64,000 nt of DNA from Eumeta japonica (GCA_005406025.1 BGZK01000006.1:496001-560000); one strand, 5' to 3'. Shown: positions 10,881-25,500, counted from the first letter of the stretch. Notes: a model not told the origin generated them from the sequence alone. Made by a program: numbers and translations.

Positions 10881-13800
10881 GGACCGAGGCAGAGGAGCGG
10901 AGGCAGAAAAACAGATATACGTTTTTTATATGGCGAAAATATAATACACGGGCTTTATGACACGTTTCATTAATTTATGTCGGACGGAAATAATATGTAC
11001 ATAATATCTTTAAAAATTCGTGGTTTATTTATTTAAACAAATGTTATGTCGAAAATTTTAATTCTTTACCGTGAATGGCATATAGTTGCAATTATATAAT
11101 TTAAGTAAAAAAAATTGTACACGCTATCCATTAAAATTGAATCAGTTCGTTTTTTAACATTCGTTTGTCATAACTTAGCATTTAGTAATAAATAGTCATA
11201 TCTAGCAAATCGAAAAGTAACTTAAATATCGATTCAAAATAACTGATATCAATCGCAATAATAACGGGCGAAACCTTTTAACCGAGTAAGCGAAAATGAA
11301 GCGATTGTGTTTAATTACTAATCAACTCTGTACGATCATAATTTACAGAGCTAAAAGGTCACGCCACCTCGACCCTCCCCAGTAATTTACTAAATATAGC
11401 GCGAGACGGACTCGTAATATGTGACTAACGTCGTTATCAAGAGGGACAATGTTAATAGGCAACCACTGGTGACTTTGTTAGCGAGAAATCGCTGTTATTA
11501 CACAGAAAGCACGTCTGAAAAACAAAATCGACGAGCACTACAATATTAGCTTTTTCGATGAAGAAATTTATTTTTTTCGTATCCATGTTACAACGAATCG
11601 TCGAATCCATTTTTTAGGCTTTCATAATGAAATTTTTAGGCACTAAAATTTTATTAGAAATTTGACTCGTTTAAAATATGCAATGCAGTGATTGTGTGAA
11701 AAACTCCCTTTAATTTAGACCGAGAGAATTTATTTATTATAGGAATAACGACAGAAGAACTTAAAAAAAATTCTAAAATACAAAATTCCGCATGAAGTCT
11801 ATAATTGCGTAAGTCGGAGTTTGTTGCAGAACAAACAGAGAATGCAAATTTAGGTCTAACCAAATACGGAGGACTTTAGCCGCGTAAGTATCGATGAATT
11901 TATATTAGAAAATGCAAGTACTTTTGAAAATCGGCGAGTTTGTGTGGAATGCAATTTTTTATTCAGTAAATCCTCCGTATTAAGATAAAGTAGGGTAGGA
12001 GTTTTCCTGTCTCGATTAATAATAATGAATAGTCTGCATCGCCATTCCATCCGTTAATTGAATATTAACTTTAAATCTCTGTACGACGTATTTTACTACA
12101 ACACAATAGAATTAAATAAAATTAAGAACTCTCAAAGATAGGAATTTGTATTATTGCGTCTTTTCAGTACATATCATATACACACCCATATATATATATA
12201 TATTATTTCCAATTCTGTCGTTTTATACATCGAATTAGCATTTATTGCCTTTGGCCAGATAAAGTGAGTGCCAAAGTTTTTTAAATAAATTAAGACATCG
12301 GCGCGGACATTTCGAGATTGTTGAACTTTTCATTGGTGTATATTCTAATGTGAATTTTATACTTGATTATAAATAAGGCTGTTATCTAATTGATTCGGCT
12401 GGTGTCGTAAAAGGTTACCTATTATTGTGCGGTCGATGAACTCGGCCTTAAAAGATACGAAAACAAAAATTTTCACTACCGCCATCTTTCATCTTTCATT
12501 CACGCTTTTGTCTGTAACAAATTAATTTATGATGTTTAATGAACACGGCGCGGATTCATAAGTGCCTAACAATACGATTTTTTTCCTAAATCCGTCACAA
12601 ATCACTGTTCTGACGCAGAAAATCCCGAGTTTACGTTATCATGAACCAAGACAAAGGTAAGCGAGACAACAGTCAGTATAATAAAGGCCAAATTAAGCGT
12701 AGGTGTGCCAGCAGATTGTACATCCTTAGCGTACACTGTGACAAAAAAAAAGTCAAATCACATACACGTACCATGCATATATTAAATCGAAACTTCACCG
12801 CAACGCCGGAAGTGAGAGAGTACTTCCTTGCATATTCACTATTTTGTTTGATATCTTTATGTTCGTGTCTCTTTAATATAGTGTTATAATATTATTTATT
12901 TGAGTGAGACTATTTTGGTATACGCATAATTTTATATATTGTTATCTCAAAAACGGGTCTAAAGATTTGAATGTAAATTTGTACTTTGATAAAGTTTTAC
13001 TCTTCAGTTTTATCTATATAGGTAGATGTCTCTCTTGGAAAGATGTGATTAAAATATATTTTCTAGAATTTTGAGGGAATCGCATTGTTGCCTCGTTATG
13101 AACGTAATTTCAATGTACCAGTAGGTTTAACGTAAGGTTTTCAGCAACAGATGGCATTTCGTGATATTATTAATGTGAAAGCAGGTAGTAGGCAATAAAG
13201 TATATGTATATTATGCAGCTATAATATTTATTGTTGAAAATGAACATAGCAACTTTTTCCGTGGAAAGTTAACACATTGCCAAGACAAACTGGAAAAATA
13301 ACGAGCCAAACTCGGCTGCCCAGGTACTCTGTAAATAAACTGCAAAGAGCATTTGTAAAGGATTTAGTTTTCTTTTCGAGTAATTTGCATTAAAACTCGA
13401 TACAAACAGAAAAATAACAGATTTGACAACATTGCACTGATCTACTGTACACGGTGTCCAGTTTTGGCTAAAATGGCATAGTTTTTTTTTGTATTGAGAC
13501 TGCATTTTATTATGAAACTATAATATATCCGTTTTGATATTGAAACTAAAAAGGAACTTTCTTATGTCCCGACGTATTTAATAAATCAAGATTGACAACA
13601 AGGCCACTGAAAACTTATAAGAAAAATTAATAGTACATTAGCCAGAAGAAAAAACTATACGCCATAAAGATAATGGGGGCAACGGAAAAAATGCATAACT
13701 TTTCAAATGTAATTATCTGTTCAATCTTATGGTGAACCTACGCCTAAAACCAAGGAAGTCGATTTAATAGAAGTCAGTGCGAAACATTGAATTAACACAT

Positions 13801-14720
13801 TTATCCACATTAATTAATTATTCATCCTTTTTCAAAATCCATCCTTTATCATGCAAAAAATACTTGATATTGTTATAAAGGATTTTTTTTCATTTTATAT
13901 TTCAAAAGGAAACTGTTATACAATAAAACAACTTATTAATATTGTCCGTTATTATGTGTCCGTTTGCTTCTTTTGGTTTTTGTTTGTTTGTACCACGGGC
14001 TAATCTCTGAAACGTATTTTTTCACTAATTTGGACGCATTATATAACACTGCTGTTGATTTCTCAAAAAAAAAAAAAAATATAACAGTTTATCTCTATCA
14101 AAAATGTTAATCCAAGAAATTTGTGTGGAACTCATCTCGATATTTTTTGATAAATAGTTGATAATAACATTTATTGATTCTTTCAGCTAGTCTGATTTTC
14201 ATGTTCTATATAACAAATGCCTTTGAAAGCAATTCCGCCCGCGCATACATGCCCAAAGCAAATTAATGATGTTGGATTTGAATTAGAAAGATCATGGCGA
14301 TAATGATTTCGATTCCAATTCCGGTCGTATTGTATAAGCTATGTCCATCTAGAATAATGTGGTTACATAATAGAGTTTTTTGAAAGCCGTGCAGTAATTT
14401 TCCAATGCGATTCTTAAATGCATACACAAACTTACATCCCACGGCATAAGGGAATGGTGTTAACCCAAACACGACAGCTATTCCTTCGCAGCCGTGAGGT
14501 TCTAAATTCGATTCCCAATCGAGTCATGAGCCTGTAAAATAATTTTCGTAGCTCGTTGCCCGAGCCTAGCCGTCTAAGCGCCGCCGTTGACTCGTTATTA
14601 AGCTGGTACGCACAGGAGATGGATAGTTTTCATTCGAATCTATATCACGATCGATATGGTAGTGCGTTATCGTCATTTTTTTTGTTCGAACTGTACAACA
14701 CCTAAATGCATTTCCTGCCG
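10881..14720. other. AT-rich non-coding stretch
   Basis: No gene recognised. It contains a short (AT)n run at about 12188-12203 and an A-run at about 14066-14079. A small GATTCCAATTCCGG tract at about 14308-14324 is related to the hexamer tracts annotated elsewhere. Confidence 0.5.
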
Positions 14721-14820
14721 CATTGTGCGCCGTGATGGCGGGAGCGACTCGGCCGCGGCGGCGAGCAAACACCGCCGGCCGGGGACGTCACGCGGGCGCA
14801 CACGGCAGTGTATTCGTTCA
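14721..14820. promoter_or_regulatory. Small CpG-rich island, possible first exon
   Basis: A 100-base GC/CpG-rich block in AT-rich DNA. On the minus strand it ends in GGCGCACAATGCGG, a reasonable start-codon context near 14726. The frame that follows gives only 16 codons before a stop, or 7 codons before a possible donor AG/GTGTTG. A first exon is possible but unproven. Confidence 0.25.
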
Positions 14821-17800
14821 AATATTTGTCATCCACTAACGGTGAAGGGACCGACCGTGTTCCGAGCTTCGTTGAACTTAGGCCGTGTTTATTCCTTATA
14901 ATTTTAATCATAATTCGTTCTATTATGTGAGCTATTTTCAACATCTTCCAGGAGATCCTTCCGTGAACCAAAATATATTATGCATAGTCCGCGTTCGTTG
15001 TAGTCGTCGTCTCGGCAGGCCGGTTCGAAGAAAAAGATAAGCGCGCGATATTCCGCGCACGAGACAAGCGTGTGCACGGCCATCGACACTTGTATTTCAA
15101 AATTTAAACATTGGAATTTTTGAACTGTTATTAAATCGGCAAAAAGTTCACACAAGACACATACAGAGTAAAACAGATGCTACACCGGTTATACGTAGAC
15201 AGATCTTAAGCATTTGGTTTACGACATCGATCTTGACATAGATTCACAATATATCATTGTTGATGATGTTGAAGTAATTAATGATTACACGTTGATGAAG
15301 ATCACATTGTAACATGAGAATGAAGAGTGTATGAGGTAGCGGGGAAGATTTGGAGATGAAGTGAATTGCCAATGGAAACGAGACCGGGATAATTAAATTT
15401 ATTCTAGTCGAAAGTACCTTCGGCTTCGTTTATTTGACCATAAAATATTATTAGACAAATAAATAAATATATACTAGGTATATTTAGTGCGCACATTAAT
15501 CAACATATATAATTATTTCAATTAAATTAACAGATTTTTCTTTAATTAACTGAATAATAATATAATAAACGAAGAGTTATAAAATTGTTTCTTCGGTGTT
15601 TTTAATAATTGTAATTTTACCGTAGCGTGTTCAATGAACTTTCACTTTTACCAGAAAATGCACTTCCGATGTAAATAATCGATTTCATAGTACAAAACCG
15701 ATAACAAAAACAAAATGCCAACAAAAATGTTTAGGCGTGAAAAATAATATTTAGATTAAAAAAAATAGAAGCTTCTTAATGCACTCATTTACATGATGAT
15801 GCATAATTTTATGCTAGATCAATGGATTATTATAACCTCTTTACTGGATCGAGATTAATAAAAACTTGGCCCCATTTATAATTGTAGAGAAAATTCCTTA
15901 CCTAAGACACGAAAAGTATATACTGAATTATTTATAAACATGAAATTGAACCAATTTCAAATAATGCCTCTAAAACATATATAAAGACTTCAAAATAAAC
16001 CAAAAAAAAAAAAATCGAAAAGAGAAACATGACATTAATCTTTACGATCTCACCTAATTAATATACCTATCCAATTAATTCAACGGATTTCGAATGGCAG
16101 CCAAAAGTAATTCGAATATTAAAGACCAACATAAAATAACACAACGTGAACTCTTTTCCTATTCCAGGGATAACAGACGACGATACTAAAAAATGTCCTT
16201 CCAACGACCTTTCCTAGCGACGTGCGCCCTCACGCGCATGTTCAGATCCATCGGCGGCGCGGCGTCAGCAGTTTACACTACTCTTCGAAAGCTGCACGTC
16301 AAGTTTTCAGGAAATCCATCTATCCATCTTTTCAGGAATGTATCAAGAAATGTGTTACGAACTAACATTTTTTGTATGGCTCCGACTCGAGACCGCTTAA
16401 ATTCATAAGATGTATTGCTCAGTTAATTTTTTAAAAGCTATTTTTATATCTTCTGTTTTAGTCTTTTTTTTTTAAGTTTGTGTAATCTTATTGTTGAAAA
16501 GTTGTTACAAAATGAACATTTTTTGTTTGTTCATGAATTAATTGTCACTACATTTACATATATTTCCTTGTATTCTAAATGAGCAAATTTTCTCATAAAT
16601 TTAACATTCTTATTTTTTAACTGCCTGCTACAAAAATCGAAAAATTTTTGTAAAATTGGGTAGTTACTGTTGTCACCCCGATTTATGAAAATCGAGTTTT
16701 CTCCAGATCTTGACGTTTTAGGGTCCTAATAATCTATTTTGATCGTTTGCCGAGTGATGTGTTTATGTCTGCAAGTATCTGTTTATGTAAACGTTTTATA
16801 ACTTTTGAACAGATAAACTGAACGATAGATAGTTTACGACAATTGAAAGTAGTGTACACAACTTAGACTTCCTGAAAGGTTGAACTAATTCCACCAAGTA
16901 CATTTCAAGGAATCTCAATGATAAAGTTTTAAGAAAAAATATTTTTTTGGAATAACTTTAAACTACTCTACTGATAGATAACAAAATATAATCAGCATTC
17001 CCAAACAGTTGCATCGACTGCTTCAAACTGCATACACATCGTTTGATTTGTTTAAAAAATATCGTTGGAGATTTTTTTTTTATAAAGCGTTCTTTTACAG
17101 TATTATGTGTACTGGTCTACTGATAAATTCCAAAACCAATCCGGTTGCTCACCGGCGAGTGACGGCTAGTTATTAAGAACCACAAAAGGAGTTTATGCAT
17201 ATGAAATTGCCGTTTTCGAATACTGGCCATTTTGGATTTTTAAATATTTCTTGTTTGGGAACGAGCACGAAATTTAAATTACAATTGCGAAAACCGCATA
17301 AACGGAATATAGATTTTACTTAAGGTCGCTTCCTCCCGATAAAAATCCATCACTCTCAAGTCTAAGGTTAATTTATCATAAAAAAATTTAAGTATTCCTA
17401 TTGCAATATAGATTTTTCAGGTTACATCGGTTGAAAATACATCTACGATTATTATTTAGTGAGCAATCTAAATGATCCACTCTCGTCTATTTACGCTCCA
17501 CGTCTCTGCTTTTAAGACCCATAAATCTTGCAGCCTGCGAGTTTTCACGATGACCAGTTTAATGCTGGCCGGAGATACTCGGAGCTAGACGATTAAATGC
17601 ACGCTTTGAAGAGTATGAGAACGTTAGATAAAAAAACCGTCAATCCAACAGATTATTTTAAAAATTAAAATAATTTGGGAAAAAATACAGGTTAGTACTT
17701 TAGTATTTTCGATAGCTACCTAAAAGTACTTTATTGTAGACCAAATAGTATGCACGATACATATACATTATTGATAAGAAAATAAATTGGAAAATAACAA

Positions 17801-20013
17801 TATTGGAAATTTTCTAGTTTCAATTCTTTTCGTACTCGCATACAATTTTTCTATTCAATTCCTTAAAACCCATGTACTAAAATTTTGCACATAGAAAAAA
17901 AAAGCAATTATTTCAAAATTCACCGTATACGTTCACCGTGAAATAACGTTAAAAATTCACTAGGTAGTGTTTCGTGTGCACGATAAAAATATACTAGAAT
18001 GTCAATATTAGAACTCAATCTTTCGAGTACTTTATATCTTATATAGAATAAATGATACATTCCAAATTCCTTGGAAATTGTATTTTAATAAATCGATGTT
18101 TCATCACAAGTCAATGTCACTGGTAAGTATTTAATATACCTTTTCAATTCCACATGGATACCGTTCGCACGGTTTTCACCCGACGAAAGCGATCGCATAC
18201 AAATGGCAGATAAATAAAAAAGACTGGTCAAGCGTGTTTGTCGAATACAAAAATGTAGATCCCCAGGATTAAGCTGTAGTTTAAGCAATGAAAATAAGAG
18301 AAGTTATTCATATTTTGTTAGTCAAAATCAGAATATAAATTTTTATATTAAGTATCTAGTATGTGGACTACCAAATGGTATTTATTAAATAATATATAAG
18401 GGTAAAATTTTAAATGCTATGATGTTTTCCTTTACTAATTTGGATTTGCAGTCTTCATGAAATATAAATAGTAATGTGATGAATAAAAAAATAATTATAT
18501 ACGTGTACAATTCATGAATTATACTTCAGAGAGATATTAATTCGGATAAACCTTTTCTTAAGAATAGCTTTCTGATCAGGGCTGCGCACGCATGGCCATA
18601 AATAAATTCGTTCATGTGTTGTGTCCATCTCATCTTACTCTCACTCTCAAGTTCGTTTTCAATCCATTAGTTTCTCTCATCTTCTCCTCCTATTACCTCC
18701 ATCTCAATCCTGATGGATAGATAATGAAAGTGAAATCGGAACTAACATGAATAAATATAGCAAATGATTTCGAATTTGTAAATAAAACCAGGACCGTGAC
18801 GAGGATCATTACCCATTTCGGTTCTAATTTCCAGCTGATTTTCGCTTTCGGTTCCAATTCCGGTTTCGTTCCGGGTACTGGACCTACCCAGCTTTTGTAA
18901 TCGGTTCCGATCTAGTCTTCCGACCGCGGTCACACGTTTAGTTCCTATCCAGTGCCGACCTCGGTGACGAAGTCAGTTCTATTCGATCACACATTATCTG
19001 ATGGTGTCGCACGATGCGTCACTGTGCGACGGGCGATTGGGAACGTCTTCCAGCCGTAGTGTACAGCATTCTTAACGATTATTCTTATGTTTGAAAAGAT
19101 GATAATGTAAAAGGATATTTAGTGCAATCCGTACAAAGTGTTACCCATTACTCTTTACATGAGAATTTACTTTTTTACCTTTTAATAACACCCTCATCGA
19201 ATTTGAAATTTCTATCTTAGCAGTTTGGGTTAGGCGGTGATGATAAATCCGATAATTGTTTTTTCAGGTACTCACAGGTCCTGTCAGCTAATATTCTCTA
19301 GATGTTTCTCAAATTATGTCCTATGATATTACTTACAGTTTACAAAAGTGTAAATTACATTAATCATGTAAGACACTTATTCGAGTGAAAAACATAATTT
19401 TATTAAAGAAAGGATTTCTCTTTCACAATTTATAAACTATAACAGCAAAAACAATCAAAACAGTAAAACATAAAATATTTATTTTGGAATAAGTTTTTAA
19501 ACATACATTTAAAACGCTTCTACTTAAATTCAATACTAAAAAAAGTGAATAGTTATATCAGTAAAATATTCTTATTATGTTATATCACTTATTTAGCTAT
19601 TAAAGGTCCCCTTCCACGAGCTCGTTTTAAATACAGTTCTAATAACGTAGCCACTTTTGACATGAATTTTGACTTAAAACTAACCTGTAAGTGGCTTTTC
19701 CGAAAATGAGTTTATAATTAAATCGTGGAAGACGTCATCAATATACTAAACGATATGTCATAATGCGGTATCGATTGACAAAAGAATGAGAATTCCCGAG
19801 GAAATCGATGAGGAACCCTAAATAGGATAGTATAAAATTCTCGCAATCTGCATCGAAAGGGACGCGTCTAGCGCACTGAGCGTGTGAGAACTCGACGAGA
19901 ATCGTCTGGAAAGTGGAAATGTACGCTTTTAAATGCTTTCCCAGCAGACGCTGTAATGGCTAGAGACCCGACGGCATTATATTGAACAAGCGATTGCTGA
20001 CAATCGACGATAG
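14821..20013. other. AT-rich non-coding stretch
   Basis: No gene recognised in about 5 kb. The only structured piece seen is a hexamer tract at 18785-18935, annotated separately. Short open frames, such as the one at 16193-16408, show no family resemblance. Confidence 0.5.
18785..18935. repeat. Degenerate GGAATC/GATTCC-type hexamer tract
   Basis: On the plus strand this tract repeats variants of TTCGGTTCCAATTCC. Several units keep a 6-base period. Related tracts lie at about 23735-23862, 33630-33800 and 49740-49810. It is best described as a degenerate short-period satellite and not as coding sequence. Confidence 0.6.
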
Positions 20014-20513
20014 GGGCCGTCCATATATTACGTCATCGATTTTTGCTGATTTTCGATCCCCCTACGATCATCCTATCGTCATTTCCTAATGACCCCTTTA
20101 GCGAAACTGACGTCATTTCCAGTTTGACAAAATTAAAACATTTGCGGATTCGAAAAATAGGGTAACATTAAAACGTTTTGTTATAGAATCATCTTTTATT
20201 ATCATGTACTTTGGCAATGTTCATTAATATAATAATATTATTCTTCCTATTCTATACATATTTAATTTTCTTTTGGATAGCTCCCACGGTTTTCACCCAT
20301 TCTTGCAAATCCTGGGTCACGGGCAATATCTCCGTATCCTCCCCATATTCATTTTGGCTCGATTCTTTTGGCTCGAGTACAATATATTATTGTACATTTT
20401 CGAGTAACCGGTATCACAAGAATGACGTCAATTACGAAACGCCCCTTCTTAATCATTTACCGTCATCCGCTGATCAACCCCTAATTTAGTATTACGTAAT
20501 ATATGGACGGCCC
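20014..20513. mobile_element. 500-bp MITE with GGGCCGTCCATATATTACGT inverted ends
   Basis: The left end GGGCCGTCCATATATTACGT (20014-20033) is perfectly repeated in inverse orientation at the right end (20494-20513). The element is flanked on both sides by ATAG (20010-20013 and 20514-20517), which fits a 4-bp target-site duplication. It contains GACGTCA-type words near both ends. The interior has no credible transposase frame, so this is a non-autonomous element. The superfamily is not assigned, because the terminal GGG and the 4-bp duplication alone do not decide it. Confidence 0.85.
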
Positions 20514-20930
20514 ATAGTGATGTGTCGGGCAGATGTATTTATATAAAATTTCTTTACCGAGTTTAGGTTGTTATTGACGACGTATATTGAAATATATTTA
20601 CCAATGTCATGTATAATGCATCATTCAAGAGCGTTTCCTTTTGCTCTTTCCTCGTACATAGGAAAGTGAGTTTGTTGTGCTGTGACGTTACATTTAATAG
20701 TCATGAAAATTCATAGGTGGGTATGATATAGTAAAAGTTGTGTAAGTATCAAATATCTGTTTTTGAGATCGATAGGTGTGTTGTCATTTCGTATTTAGCT
20801 GTATTGTTGCCGACAAGTCAACTTTGAATGGTTGTTGATTATCAGAATACAATGGATTTTGTCCTTTTCCCGATTTATAATTATTAGTTTAAAAAAGTTT
20901 AATTTGAATAAAGATAATTTACATGTGTGC

Positions 20931-20950
20931 ATGTGTCCCGGGACACATGA
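20931..20950. repeat. Perfect 20-bp palindrome CATGTGTCCCGGGACACATG
   Basis: The 10 bases on each side of 20940/20941 are exact reverse complements. It stands out in AT-rich surroundings. A dimeric transcription-factor site is possible; no factor is assigned. Confidence 0.8.
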
Positions 20951-21044
20951 CAACAAAAATAAATCGATATCGTAACACTGTATGATGTTATTTTTCCTGT
21001 CGCAAATTACCAGATGTATTTACGCTTCTTGTTTACAACGTTGA

Positions 21045-21090
21045 TTTTACTGACCTAGGTACCCGCTTAGGGTACTCAGGTCTAGTAAAA
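21045..21090. repeat. 46-nt hairpin, about 20-bp stem
   Basis: The left arm TTTTACTGACCTAGGTACCC pairs with the right arm GGGTACTCAGGTCTAGTAAAA around the loop GCTTAG, with small offsets. A short cruciform or the end of an unrecognised element is possible. Confidence 0.65.
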
Positions 21091-21296
21091 TAAACGGGAT
21101 TCAAAAACAAACGCACATAGTTTCTCAAAAAAAAAATAATAGGAGATTTGGTATAAACAGTACGTATTTATAAGCTTCATATATTTCCTTTTCGCGAAAG
21201 TCACAAATACCGCAAAAATACATATTTTTGAAGTTACACAACTTTTGATCAAAATGTATTTTGAGATTGTAACGCACTCATGTAACACATTTCGGA

Positions 21297-21455
21297 TTCC
21301 GGGCACCAGGACAGCATGCGCAAGAACTAGTACCAAACATTTATTTAATATGGCGCGTTTTTCATAAAAGATGTCTTAACGTGCCCGTTAACGTTCAACC
21401 GGGTACGAGGACTGCATACACAGGAGGTAATACATAAAATTTATTTGATAACTTA
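21297..21455. repeat. Imperfect direct repeat of about 50 bases
   Basis: CCGGGCACCAGGACAGCATG with the sequence following it at about 21299-21350 resembles CCGGGTACGAGGACTGCATA with its following sequence at about 21400-21455. Both continue into an AAATTTATTT-like and TTAAT-like stretch. This looks like an old tandem duplication about 100 bases apart. Confidence 0.45.
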
Positions 21456-22424
21456 TTTAATTTAGCGTATCTTAGCATAAATTGTTTGAAACAAAAAAAA
21501 ATGTTACACACGTGCGTACGGAAGTACACATAACAGTTTTATCATTTTCCATATTATATTTTTTATTTCCGAATTAATAAACGTTTTATATGAATTACTG
21601 TTATTTTTATTTACTCTATTTTTATTTTACCAATATTGAAAATTATTCCATACAACACAAAATTAAAGGACAAATGGTAGTAATCGCAATTGCAATAACT
21701 TTTTTTGTAACCGATGTGATAATTACAGAACAAAAAGATCACTGTGCAATTCATTTATATATATAGTTACATCCATTACCACATTTATGACACTGTAACG
21801 CCTTTCGATGAAATCGAATTATTTCATACACTGACGTTAGATTGAAGAAATTAAGTCGATAATTCCATTACATGTTAAAAGGCTTAGCGTAATAATGTAT
21901 GCGGGTCTGATACACCTAGTGTTGTGACAAATAACATTTCCGGTTTCAGAACACCAAATGATGGATTGTTTCGGAGTGGGACTTAAGTTTACAGCAACAA
22001 TGCCATTATGAACGAACTGGCGACCGGACGAACGACCTGTCTGTTTGGAATAAGCAAAGACAGAGTGAAGTGATTGTGCTCTTTCTTGTCTTTACATAGA
22101 TCTAATGTTTTCAAATAAACGACTCTTAAGTTTCGTTTCTTTCACGTCTAAATAACTGTCTACATTTAGTTTAAGTAACTGCCTACGAACAGTGTAACTT
22201 AAAGTTATAGTGCGAGTGCATTTTCGTTTCACAAAACCCTTTCACCGTTAGTTATATTTTTCTATTTTCGCATTTCCAATATTAACACTATGGGAACTTT
22301 CCATTGATAGTGACCGGTTCCCTTTCCTATTCAGAGCTACCGAATTCAAATGAGTTACCATAAAGCAAAACCAACAACTAATGATTATTTCATACATGCT
22401 ATTAGTTCCGTTACGCACGTGGCC

Positions 22425-22562
22425 GAAGCGGCGGCAAAAACTCGGAGGCGCCAATGTGGAAAGAAACTTGGCGGTAGAAAGCCGGGGCACGCGACTCGCT
22501 CACTCCGGCGGGGCGGCCGGCCGCGCGCAGTCCGCCGGCGGTGAACGCGATTTACATAACGT
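22425..22562. promoter_or_regulatory. CpG-rich island, possible promoter or first exon
   Basis: A GC/CpG-rich block (GGCGGGGCGGCCGGCCGCGC and similar) with abrupt AT-rich flanks. Both plus-strand frames through it are arginine-rich and have no convincing protein character. It could be a transcription start region. No core promoter motif was identified. Confidence 0.35.
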
Positions 22563-25500
22563 GCAGCGCAGGAATTCTAATGCCCGCTCACGATAATACG
22601 AGGAAGCGATCAGCGCAGCGATATATTATTTTTATATTTCAATCCTATCGTCGTATTTTATTAATATAATAGAAGTGGAGACAGACTATTTGCCGAATTA
22701 ACGCATCAAAAAGGACGTGTTAAATTTCTGATGATCTATTATCATTAGGGAGAGTTTGTTAGCTCGAAAAGACAACAATATGTAACGTGATCAAAATTAC
22801 GGCATTCATTTCACTGCTTATACGATGTTATTAAAAGATATTATGCGAATTAAAATGCTGAAATAATAATAAACTAAGCAAAGTTATTGTCCATCATTCT
22901 AGAATATATTTGATTATATACTCATATACGGTCCTATACCACACCAAACTTAGTTCTGTTTATTTTTCCAACAAGTAGTTCTAGTACATGACAACTTTAG
23001 CGATAACTAAAACGGGGGAAAAAACTACTTTACTTGTCAATACCTCATTGTTATTTGTATTAACGAGCTGACTAAATTATTTCTGAGGCACCCCTATAAG
23101 TAAAGCATGCTGTCACGTCTCACCATTACTTTATACATTGTAATGGAATGGAATGTCAAGTTCATTTGCAGGTCTACATTATTAAGAACCAAAGACGACC
23201 TTAACGACTCAGACAATAAAACTCATTCCAAATGTAAGAGATATTACGTTTTATTTTCCAAAAAAAAAAAGTTTTATTATTACACAAACAAGCTTTTCTG
23301 AAAAAGAAGAAATTAACTTTTGTAAAAGTTTCATCTATGTAAGGCATTTTGATTAAATTTTCATAAACCAATTTGTTGTTAATAAAAGTGTGTCAATTCG
23401 TCAAAATATTTTCAGTGTAAGTGTGAAAATATCGTAATAAAAAATATAGTAAGAGATATAACTTGACCTTAAACATGATAATCCTAACAATATGTTGAAT
23501 GCGAGAATTTGTGAGACGTATGGATGTTTGTTAATCAATAGCAAGTAAATCGTTGAATAGATTAAGATGAAACATACCACACTGAACATGCGTTACCTGT
23601 AGTGACACAAAGAATACTTTTATGTCGGTAAAGCGTTTCCGTAATATTCTATCTATCCCTATTTCTTTTTATTTGTGTATCTATGCTTATATTATCAAAA
23701 TCAAAATTTGTAGATGTACAAGGAACAAAATTGAGAGCCGGACCAGGATCGAAATCGAAATCGAAACCGGAATTGCAGATGAGAATAAAATCGGTAGTGA
23801 AATTAAGTACGTGATCGAGAGAAAAAACCTAGAACTTAACCGGAATCGGAATCTGGAAAAAGAGATGTTCAGAGTAGAAATGGAATTAGCATTGAGAGCA
23901 AGATGGATCGACACAAAAATGAAAAAATGCATTGTATATCCACGTGAGTGGAAGCTAGTAAATCATATTGACGAAAAAGTTTTGTACGAAATAAAATTAA
24001 TACATATTTATATAAGGGCAGAAGAGTAAAACCTTAAATTCGTTTTCTTTTAATGTTTACATGTTATAATTTATTAATACAAAAATATATAACAATATTT
24101 TATATATAAATACATAAAATTAGATAGTAATATATTTTATAAATGTTTCTTACATAACTAAATAAAGAAAAATACAAATAATTTGTTTTTTATATTTATG
24201 TTTTTTATATTCCATGTTTTATGTGGGTCATCGAGCAATATTTTTTTACATTGTCAGTTTAATTATTGCAAATAAAAATAATTGTGAAAATTACAAAAAA
24301 GTAAAGATTAATTTAGATTTATATATGCAATGTTCCATCGAACACATAAAATATATGTGAGCCGTCCTCGTGAAGAAAACCGAACGATAATAGACCACAT
24401 GTGACAGCAGAGCTACCATTTTAGCTTTTGGTATTTGGTTCAGAAAATTCAAATTAGAAATATCGTTAGGAAATTATTAAATATCACAAAATCTATACTA
24501 GAATCGGTGCCACTCGAAGACATTACGCCAAATGCCGTGATATCATATACAAAAAATTTACTTGTATTCATATAAATATTTATATTATACTAATACCGTC
24601 ATTTACTTTGTGATGATAAGTTCTTATTCGCTTATTATAACAAACCAATAAAAATAGTGAACTTGTAAAATATCAGCAAAATTGGTCAACCTCGTTGACT
24701 TGTCTCACCGAGCCCAAAACGAAAATTGTACTCAAACTTTATCCTTCTCTTGGCTTTCAGTTATTTCTATACAAGATTTTATTGAAATCAGTAACATTTT
24801 AATTAGTAAAAACCTTAAGGAATTATACTTGATATTTTTTCTAAGTACAAAAACCTTATCGCAAATTACTAAATTTAAAAAAATGATTTATCTAAATCCA
24901 TCCAATAGTTGCACGATGCAAATAACTATTTGCGTGATGTTGCAACCCGCTATCATTTTATTTGTAAAAAAAATGTAACAAGAAAATAATAAGCACGCAA
25001 ATAATAGCATTTAACATATAAAAATAAGCTCAGTATAAATGCACAAAAAATGATACGCTCCACCTCCGCCGCTGTCGCTCGTGAACGTGTCTAATACCTT
25101 ATTTAATGTCACTAGTTCGTTCGTAACTCGTAAAACGTCAGCATTTCGTTATTGACACCGCGTCGCCGGAGATGTGACACGCATACGCAAACAAACATCG
25201 CAACAAAAGAAACGTCACTCAAATATCGTAAATCACCTCGCCGGCGCGCAGGGTTTAAGAATAATTTGGTGGATTTTAAATAGGCAGAAGTCTATTTAAC
25301 ATAAGAACAACTGTCGTTGCATAAGTGTTTAAGCTTTGAGAGCTTTAGTCGGACTAATGTCAAGGGGCCAAAGGGCATTGAAGTTCAACCTATTACGTCT
25401 CGTACCCATTAAGAATTTGTAAGAAAAATATTTTAATTTATAAGAAGGAACAATTCTACCTGGTCCTTTCAGATTAAAAAACTTTGTTTCCAGTTTTCAT

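Larger units (their letters stand above)
20514..22424. other. AT-rich stretch with two small inverted structures
   Basis: No gene recognised. It contains the perfect palindrome at 20931-20950, the hairpin at 21045-21090 and an imperfect direct repeat (about 21297-21350 against 21397-21455). These are listed separately. Confidence 0.5.

Noticed and set aside
23622..24029. 135-codon plus-strand frame
   Set aside because: Open mainly because it reads through a 6-base-period tract; the peptide is a degenerate EI/RN repeat without family resemblance.
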